Origin: Agrostemma githago
Lineage: Eukaryota > Streptophyta > Magnoliopsida > Caryophyllales > Caryophyllaceae
Direction of reading: 5' to 3'
NCBI GenBank assembly: GCA_958450325.1
Contig: OY288242.1
Coordinates: 1,426,001 to 1,490,000, forward strand
Length of the DNA: 64,000 nt
In this document: positions 56,627-64,000 of the stretch, piece after piece
How positions within the stretch are numbered: the first letter of the stretch is position 1
Layout of the letters: each line of letters begins with the position of its first letter
The notes under the pieces: model-generated
Database searches by the model: none
What the model saw: only the letters and a program-made list of their open reading frames with translations
What the model was told of the DNA's origin: nothing
Made by a program: the position numbers and the translations under genes

Positions 56627-59270
56627 TTACGCAGTCGCCCCTACAGGAACTGGTTCCTCAAGTCTAGATGATCCATACAATGTCTTCTCAAATCGGATGA
56701 TCTCATTCTTTGACCCGTATGCGACTTGGGTTCTGTCATCAAGCTTTTCAACCACCTTGTCCAGCACAGACTTGGTCCCGTCACTGCTGTAACCTCCAGC
56801 CTTCTCAATTAACAGCCCTAGAGGTGCTACTTCAAAGAGGAGCCTCAATTTTGCCTTGGCTGTTGGTGATGTTACATTTGTAAATATACCTTTCTCCTTC
56901 ACTATGATCTGCATCAAACATTCCACATGTGAACCTTAAGTTTCTCGTAATTGGCGGGGAAAGGGGATCAGATCAAGGGTAGGTATTACATACCTGGTTA
57001 ACATCGGGAACCATTCCTCCAGTGTATCGCAATGTGTATTTCTCTCGTACGTAATATTGGATCAACTACAATAAGAAGAATAAAAACATTACTACTTGCA
57101 GACCTGAGATAGTCATCAATCTCTGGTGCTGTCACGATAGGACACCAGCTGTCGAGGCCTAATCTCACTAAATGCGGCCAATGCTGTAAAACCATGTTCA
57201 GAGCATTCCTGAAGAAGGGTATGTAACAAACCTTGTCATAGTCGGGATTGTCAAATGTGGCTCTTAGATTCCCGGGACAAAACAGTTTGCCTTCACCAAT
57301 CTCTGTTGTTTCCTTCACATGTTGCCACTTTCCTGATCACAGTACATACACCCAACAATTATAACTAGCTTGTATATATACAGTCAATTGATTTGATTGG
57401 AACGGAGGGAGTAGTTTCTAGTTTCAACGAGATGGAAAAACCTTCATCAAGAAGAAGGAATTCATGGGTGCCGGGGTAGTCCTTGAGAGCCAAGACATAA
57501 GTAGTCCTAGGACCATATATTCCCATGGCTGCAGCGACCTGGTCACGTCCTGTCACCCCTGTCAGCTTGTCTCCCGGCCACACCCCGAATATGGTCCCCA
57601 CTGAGAAGTTTGTGTCCACAATGCTAGACCCATCTAGGGGGTCGAATGCCACGCTAAATCCACCTGCATATATACATATATTAATGAACAGCAAGTAACA
57701 ATGTTTAATGACAACTGCGGTTGATGTATACCGTCAGTAGGGCCTCCCATGTCCTGAAGCTCAGGGAGTTCTTCTGAGCAAGCGTACTTGCAGAAGTGCG
57801 AGTACTCCAAGGCCTGTGTCAATGTAAATTAGTTGTAAGTATGTATGTATGTAATGTATGTAATGTGGGTGCATTGAGGGTGAGGGGAGATTACATACAT
57901 CAAAGAGAAGCTTATCAGCGAGGACATCGACAGCAAGTTGTTCATCCCCAAAGGTGTTAACACACTGAGTTCCACCACAGGAAGCAGTCCTAACTTTGAA
58001 GGCAATGGTCCTAAGTGCTTCACCCATGCACATCAACACTCTGATCAACCCTTTGTCCGTTGTCGCCTTTGCTAGGAACTCTTCCTGTATCCACTCACCA
58101 ATTAATAACTACTCGATCATCCCATCCCTAACATATATACAATTATTAGTTACTGAAAATATGATGATCTTACCAAACTGTCCCCAACTTCACATCGGGT
58201 TATGCCAGCAGAGTTTGCGGCCTTGATCACCCTTAAAGACGATCTTGTTGTCATCTTCAACGATTCTCCGAAGAGCGAGCTTGATTTTAGGCCCTACATA
58301 AGTTTATCTTGTCTTGTCAATATCAGCATTTTTGCACAATAGTTGACAGCATTAGTCTCATTTAGAATGCGATGAAGTATTGAAGTCCCTCAAATACACC
58401 ATGTAATGTTGTTACTACATTTTTATTGACAGCATAAGTCTCACTTACAACTTTTTTATTTTTCTAATCTTGGCCATGTCATGTCTCCCATGCATCAAAT
58501 AAAAGCTGGCTCATCGTATGTCAAAACACAAAAGTGCGCATGAACTATTTCTAAAATACTTACTTCCTCCGTCTTTTAATGATCTATCCATTATATATTC
58601 ATTTAGGTGAAAATATAATAAATTACATAATCTAATCTAAAAGCATTCTATTAGAAGACAACCTTCATATATATATATATACAACACTAAATGAGCATGG
58701 ATATTTGGACTAAAATTAAGATACCATGCATGCATGTGGCAATGTGATTGTTTCCAAAGACACACAATTATATTAGGCGACTATCAACTCTGCCAAAATT
58801 GAAGGCGATAGTTAAAGACCCAACAATAATTTTATACACTTTAACCGTTAACATGTCCTGTTGCACAAACTCTTTGAGTTTGAGGTATGGATGCAACACT
58901 ACGTGCCTAGCTCCTCATAAGTCATACATGTCGTTGATATTCATATACATGTTGCTAATATTCCACCAAGCTAGGAATGGTAAGATTTGAAAAATGATCT
59001 TTTGTCACGCTGGCTCCAATATAATATATCACGGAACCAACAACTACGGAGTATGAGTTAAACAAATTGTTCAACCAAAAAGTAAAAGTAGTAGTAATAG
59101 TAGTGAGATGGGATTGACATATAGTAGTATGTATATACCTTAAGGTTGTGGGGAGTAGAGACAGAAGGAGGAGGAGGAGGCAACAAGGCAGTAGTGGAGT
59201 GATGAGATGAAATAATTCTAGAAGGGAGCAGTATGCTTCTAGAACAACTAGCCATGCAGCTGGTATCCAT
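56627..59270 (-). CDS. SBPASE: Sedoheptulose-1,7-bisphosphatase, chloroplastic
   Basis: Eight minus-strand exons (59270-59139, 58293-58174, 58084-57899, 57813-57732, 57663-57442, 57332-57232, 57065-56994 and 56908-56627) join to 398 residues. Residues 1 to about 75 are Ser/Thr/Pro-rich with few acids, a chloroplast transit peptide. The mature part has the redox pair in CGGTQC (Cys120, Cys125), the light/thioredoxin switch of plant SBPase. It also has the FDPLDGSSIVDTNF metal/phosphate motif, GIYGPRTTYVLAL, and the substrate end AYGSKNEIIRFEKTLYG. The enzyme removes the C1 phosphate from sedoheptulose bisphosphate in the Calvin-Benson cycle, in the stroma. The start at 59270 gives the family's MDTS-type N-terminus; an in-frame ATG upstream (59315) is less likely. 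The promoter side has a G-box and an I-box. Confidence 0.95.
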
Positions 59271-59397
59271 GTCTTTGCTGTACTGTGGTAATGCCAAAGT
59301 GAATCGATTTGCCACAATTCAGAGTAATTGAAATCAAGCTTCAGGAATTAATGGAGGAGTATGTAGAGTAGCAAGTGTGAGTAAAAATGGGATTGCA

Positions 59398-59427
59398 GAT
59401 AAGTAGTTAATAGGCTTCTTCCACGTG
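59398..59427 (-). promoter_or_regulatory. I-box and G-box upstream of SBPase
   Basis: GATAAG (59398-59403) and CACGTG in TTCCACGTGGCTT (59422-59427) lie 130-160 bp upstream of the SBPase start codon. This pairing of I-box and G-box is a known signature of light-regulated photosynthesis promoters such as rbcS. Function here is inferred from position and motif only. Confidence 0.65.
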
Positions 59428-59429
59428 GC

Positions 59430-60787
59430 TTTAATCTAACAAAATGGATAGTGTTCTCAACTCAATGATCGCCTCTCAATTTTATGTGGTTATCAATCCC
59501 ATTCTCCCATACATATATCACGTACGTCTCCTACTAGTCTACTACTTGTATCATCATATTCTCTTCTTTCCAGTTTCCACCTAGGCGTGTGCAAAATTCG
59601 GTTCCGATTGAAAAATTGGATTGGTTTTTATTGGTTTGGTCTCTGGTACGGTCCAATTTGTTTTAATACTAGTGTAGACCCCGTGCACGGTATACATAAA
59701 ATTTACTTTGTAGCATACTAATTATATGAAATCGAAATTGGACTATTTCCACATTTTTATAAAAATTAATGTTTAGAGATTCAGCTCGAAAAACAAAATT
59801 GTTATTTAGAAAAAAGAACCGAATATATTTTTCTAGTGTGAAGCTAAGAATGGTTATACTATAAATTTACCATTTTGATGATTTTATCATCATCCATGAA
59901 ATGTAATACGTTACAATTTATTTTAAAGTATTCTTTGTTTAACTTCTATCCTTAGAAATAATGCATTTTGAAGGAAAATTTTTGGAAAGTTGTTATTCTT
60001 TTAGTATATAGGGAATTTTGATTTTGATCCAATTCAGGTTTGTCTTGTTTTTTTTCCTGGCCAAAAAACCACGGAGTAGTAGAATTATTAGGATTAACTT
60101 GTAGTAATTCAAAGAATATTCTATACAGAGTATTTCAAAGAATATTCAAAGAATTAACTTGTAGTAATTCAAAGAACATTGGAGTAGTAGTTGTTTTTAA
60201 AATATTCTGTATTATTCAAAGAATATTGTATACAGAGTACATGCTTAATCCAGTGTAACGCTCTGATCTTATCGCCAAAAATTTTGGATCGGAAGTTTAA
60301 AAAGTCCGTAAGTAATTGTTAGAATACAAGATTCTATTGTTTATTTGATTAAGCAAGCTCTGTTTATACACCGAGTAACCACTACAAGATACATTGAATG
60401 TAAATCTATACTAATGACGAAAAGGTGTAAAGCTATACTCTAATGCTATACTAATGAAGAGACCGAATATGTAAAGTTATTCATTTACTAACATGCATGC
60501 CCCCTCAGTTGCAGCGGGGACGCTATGGCGGGAGAACAATGCGAGTCAAATAAGATCCATTCACATAGAAAATACTAACACTGCAAAATCAATGTCTTGT
60601 CTTCTATACAAATGAGTATTATTTGACCCGTTATAACCTTATAAGAAATTGACGGATCTATCACAAGGAAGATTAGCAAGTAATGATAGGAGCATACAAG
60701 TGATTAGTCATCTAAAAGAGTAGACTATAAATACCCAAGTTATTAGAGACACTACTCAATAGACATCCAAAAATTCAAAGTTGAGCC
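59430..60787. other. Intergenic region with repeat fragments
   Basis: No gene is seen. Near 59585-59660 there is a fragment of the CGGTTCCG-type hAT-like repeat. Between 60085 and 60240, AT-rich words (TTAACTTGTAGTAATTCAAA, CAAAGAATATT) repeat imperfectly. Near 60540-60690 lies a decayed CACAAATTCTT-family MITE (GCGAGTCAAATAAGATCCAT and TATTTGACCCGTTATAA facing each other). Confidence 0.5.
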
Positions 60788-63700
60788 ATGGAAGTGCTTC
60801 AAAAAATGTCCAAGAACTTGTCAACAATCAATTCTCTCACTGAGTAAGCTCTTCTTCCTCTTCCTTCTTCACTCCTTTCTCTTATCTATGAATCTATGAA
60901 GTAAATTTTACTCAATACCATTGAATTTTACAGGATATCTGAGCCCATAGAAGAACTCCTGTCTAAAACACCCTACAACCCACCTCGATCCCATGATGTT
61001 TCCGTCAAATCCCTCCTTCAATCACTTCTCCCACCCAAAACCCCACAAAATAACACAAACCCCTCTCAAATCATTGATTTTTCTCTATCCTGTGCTTTTC
61101 TTGCTTCTTCAAACAATTCAAATTCACCCTATATCAATTGGGTTACCCCAAACCTCTCCATTGCCGCAAAATCGGCTTTTCAAGCGCTTTCCAAAGCCGT
61201 CTTTGATGAAAATGATGATCCTGATGCTAATTTGAGCTTAGAACAGAAGTTAGTGATTGAATTGTTGCCAAAGGTGTTACCTTTGATCAAGGATAAGATT
61301 AAGGAGAGCTCCATTAGTGTGTCTGATGATGGGGATGAGATTTCCGCCGCTTCGTCCAGGGCTCCCCTTGCTTATGCTGTTCTTGCTGCGTATCAGCTTA
61401 GATGGTTTGTCACCCAGGTTGTAATTTATTGCATTTTGTTTTGTTTTTGTGGAATGGGGTTTTGATAATGTGCTGATTCTGTGAGTTTTGATGATATTAG
61501 GTTGAGTCTCCGCGTTTGGGGAATATGTGTTGGTTGGTTGTTCCTTGTGCACTCACAGCTCTTGATCACTGGTCTCCTGAAGTTAAAGTATGTTACTTTG
61601 ATTACGATTTTCCACATTTGCTAAGAGCATTGTGAATTGGTACAATTCCAAATCAAAATTGTGTTTTTTGTTCGTATACTAAGTTTCGTAAGTATTTGTC
61701 CATTGTTTCTTTGATTGTATGTTAAATGATGCTGATTATACCACCAAGATATCAGCATGAGAATTCCCCTATTACCTCTAAACGGGATCTCTTCTGGTGA
61801 CGGGTGCATCCAGGATGTCAACCTGAGTATGCGCTATTGTAAACCTGAATAATGTGCTGTCTATAAATTGACTGTTAAATGTGCTGGGAAATGAAACACG
61901 GGAAATGATACGGTTCAATGGTGTATGGCCTATCTGAGAGGAAGCCAAGATAATTGTGTCTTCATTCGCAATTGCTCCTTTTGTGTGCTGTGATGAAGCT
62001 GTCTTACATTCTGATTGCATTCTAATTTAACTTTTTGTCCCTCAGTAGTTTCTGTTCCTGCTCTATTCTTTGTAGTTGTAGCTTGTTTGAGTGAAAATCT
62101 ATCACATATTAGATGCCATGTATAAGTTGTTTTTGCTCAATGTTAATTGAACATGTATTCACGTGGGTGTGGGCAGTGTGTTATTCAAGATTTAATCTAT
62201 TCATCTATTGTGAGCTTGATTGATCTTGTTAACTATAGGGACAAGGAATGATTAGTTTCATACATATAGCAAAACATGTCACTGCTGCTGAACTTGGTGG
62301 GTATGGAGAAGTGATTCTTGATGCTTGCCGGCAGAATATTGTTTCTAGTGACGAATTATGGCCTCTTGCTGTTGAGATGTCGGTGCTTTTAGTGACAAGT
62401 TTACAGAGACATGACCCTCGAAGCCCATGGTATGTTTCTCTTCATCTGCAAACTATAGTATTCTCAACATTATGCAAGTGGATACTTAGACCAACATGTA
62501 AAATGGCACTGGAAAATGTGCCATCTTTAGACGAAACAACCTTCACTAAAACCTCTAGCATTCCTTCTGGCATTCATATACACTTCAGAGAAAATTGGAA
62601 AAGGGATTACAGGACAGTAAAGAAAAGTACGACACAAATAACGTAGTAAAGGACTAAAAGGAGTGAAGGGGAGGAGGTGTTGAAAGGAATGCAACATATA
62701 AATAAGAATAATAAAGGATACAAGTGTTCTACCTTCTAATGTAGGTTACTAATAGGAAAAAGATCTACTTTAAAAAGGTAGGCCACAAAGGTCGGATTAC
62801 TCGCAAATTATTGAAAGGTGATACTATTTGGAGAAAACGGATCAAAGGTGGGATTATTCCTGTAAAATACGGAGTATTTCTTATACTCAAGACCATGTAC
62901 TTGCTATGTAGCTCTTGAACATATGTTTCCTCCTGGGAAGGTGATCTTTTATATCGTTCTCTATACATTCATGGCTGTGACCTTGGAACATTATGTACAG
63001 GTTCGAGAAATTTCTGAATGAGATGCTAGGTCACTTGGAGCGTCAACCTAAGAACAAAGATCGTCGTGTTGCATGGCTCAAGCTTGCTGAACCACTATTC
63101 GACTGTGTTGGTCTTGTCCTCTTAGCTCATTTCAGAGTTCTGTTCCCACTTTTCTTCAAGTGGATTCATGCTGATGATGATGAAACTCTTTTGTTGGTGA
63201 GGTTCCAGTGCCTGCTTTCCCTTTGTTGTGAATAATAACGCGGGTGTTGATGGTGTGTTCTTAAGGATTCTATGTGATGCTTTTCTTGGTGTAGGCTCTC
63301 GAAAGGATCCTTCAAGTTGTTAAATTAACATGGATTCGGAGAAGTCCTTACACTGCAAGGTGAGGTGTTTTTATTACTCTCTCCATGTCATCAAAAGCCT
63401 CAGTCGTATGAGCTCATAAAGATTTGTGCTTGATGCAGGTTAGTGGATGAACTAGCCATTATATACAAGGAGGCTGCTACGAGGATAGCTCGGGACGAAA
63501 TCAGGAAACTTATACATCAAATAGCAATCTTACTTCAACAGTAAGGGCTATGGCTTTGTTTTCGATATTGAGCATCTGCGTTGGTCGAGTTGTTTATTCT
63601 TGTATAATAGACGTTATTTGTAACCCGTCTTTTTTTCCTTTAATGGTACTGTAAAGGTGCAAAGGAGTGCAGTTTGAAGCAACTTGGAAAAAGTACAAGG

Positions 63701-64000
63701 AAGATCCTAATTTGGAAACTCTTGCTAAATCGCTTTCTGAACAAGCTGCTATGGTAAGCACTTGGCTCTTCAACTTTCTCAAGTAGCGTATTACGTGCTT
63801 ATATATTTGGTTGAAATGGACTGTTCTGACCCCAAAGTAGATATCAATATCTATGTTCCTCCGTTTCATGCTCTTTGATATCATGCAGTGTGTTTGAAAT
63901 GGAAATTTTAATCCTATAGAAAGGATAAATGGCAAAGATGTGGATGTATAATCGCTTTGTTTTATCTTCTTTATGATAGGGTGATTAATCAGGATGTGGA
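60788..64000 (+). CDS. ARM-repeat protein, At2g39910-like (possibly TTI2 family), 3' end outside window
   Basis: Eight exons are visible: 60788-60843, 60934-61417, 61501-61587, 62239-62429, 63001-63196, 63295-63359, 63439-63540 and 63657-63753. They join in frame to 426 residues and end at a good donor (ATG|GTAAGC), so at least one more exon lies at or beyond the edge. The protein is helical with repeated Leu-rich segments (LLPKVLPLIKDKI, LGGYGEVILDACRQNI, LLAHFRVLFPLFFKWI, LERILQVVKLTWIRRSPYTA), as expected of ARM/HEAT repeats. I recognise it as the plant family of Arabidopsis At2g39910 (about 436 residues). From memory this family is related to TELO2-interacting protein 2, a co-chaperone for PI3K-like kinases, but that link needs a profile search. 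Nothing in the neighbourhood hints at its role. Confidence 0.8.

Overview
The window is nuclear DNA from a flowering plant, most likely a eudicot. The genes have plant-type introns and gene families found only in plants: UDP-glycosyltransferases, COI1, chloroplast SBPase and a G-type lectin receptor kinase. The space between genes is crowded with plant transposons. Frequent short elements with CTCCCTCCGT-type ends and recurring ACGGAGTA/TACTCCGT words resemble Caryophyllales genomes, but that placement is an impression, not a demonstration.

Layout, left to right. 0-1.5 kb: a foldback repeat, a tRNA-derived SINE and a CCGGT-rich element. 1.6-6.2 kb (+): a seven-exon mitochondrial carrier. 6.8-8.4 kb: a large nested palindrome, then a ~340-bp tandem repeat that forms the upstream region of the next gene. 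8.7-12.8 kb (+): two tandem UGT76-like glycosyltransferases. 13.2-19.2 kb: a decayed Copia retrotransposon with very short (153 bp) LTRs, whose 3' LTR is split by a GC-rich hAT-type element. 19.9-20.4 kb (+): a class I small heat-shock protein with heat-shock elements upstream. 20.7-22.3 kb (-): a third, divergent glycosyltransferase. 23.6-25.5 kb: a satellite-like array of ~175-bp monomers. 26.0-36.4 kb: a tandem duplication of a lectin receptor-like kinase. The first copy has lost everything after the lectin region and carries a ~0.94-kb foreign segment there. The second copy is complete. Between them sits a very young Ty3/gypsy element (LTRs differ at 1 of 538 positions) on the minus strand, with CRM-like traits and one in-frame stop. 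36.8-37.4 kb (-): lipoate-pathway octanoyltransferase LIP2. 38.9-42.3 kb (+): proteasome subunit RPN8. 42.3-50.2 kb: about 8 kb with no intact gene, holding many MITEs, an Au-type SINE and an RNase H-like remnant. 50.2-54.3 kb (+): jasmonate receptor COI1. 56.2 kb: tRNA-Arg(CCU). 56.6-59.3 kb (-): sedoheptulose-1,7-bisphosphatase (SBPase) with a G-box and I-box upstream. 60.8 kb to the right edge (+): an ARM-repeat/TTI2-like protein, 3' end outside the window.

The genes do not form one pathway. COI1, the UGTs and the lectin kinase belong to families used in defence, RPN8 and the sHSP to proteostasis, and LIP2, the carrier and SBPase to organelle metabolism. The most distinctive content is repeat biology. 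A MITE family with conserved CACAAATTCTT ends and 9-bp target duplications recurs from 38 to 60 kb. Other points are the nested hAT-in-LTR insertion, the satellite array between genes, the CRM-like element reading into its own LTR, and the receptor kinase reduced to its lectin part. I found no new multi-gene system with confidence.
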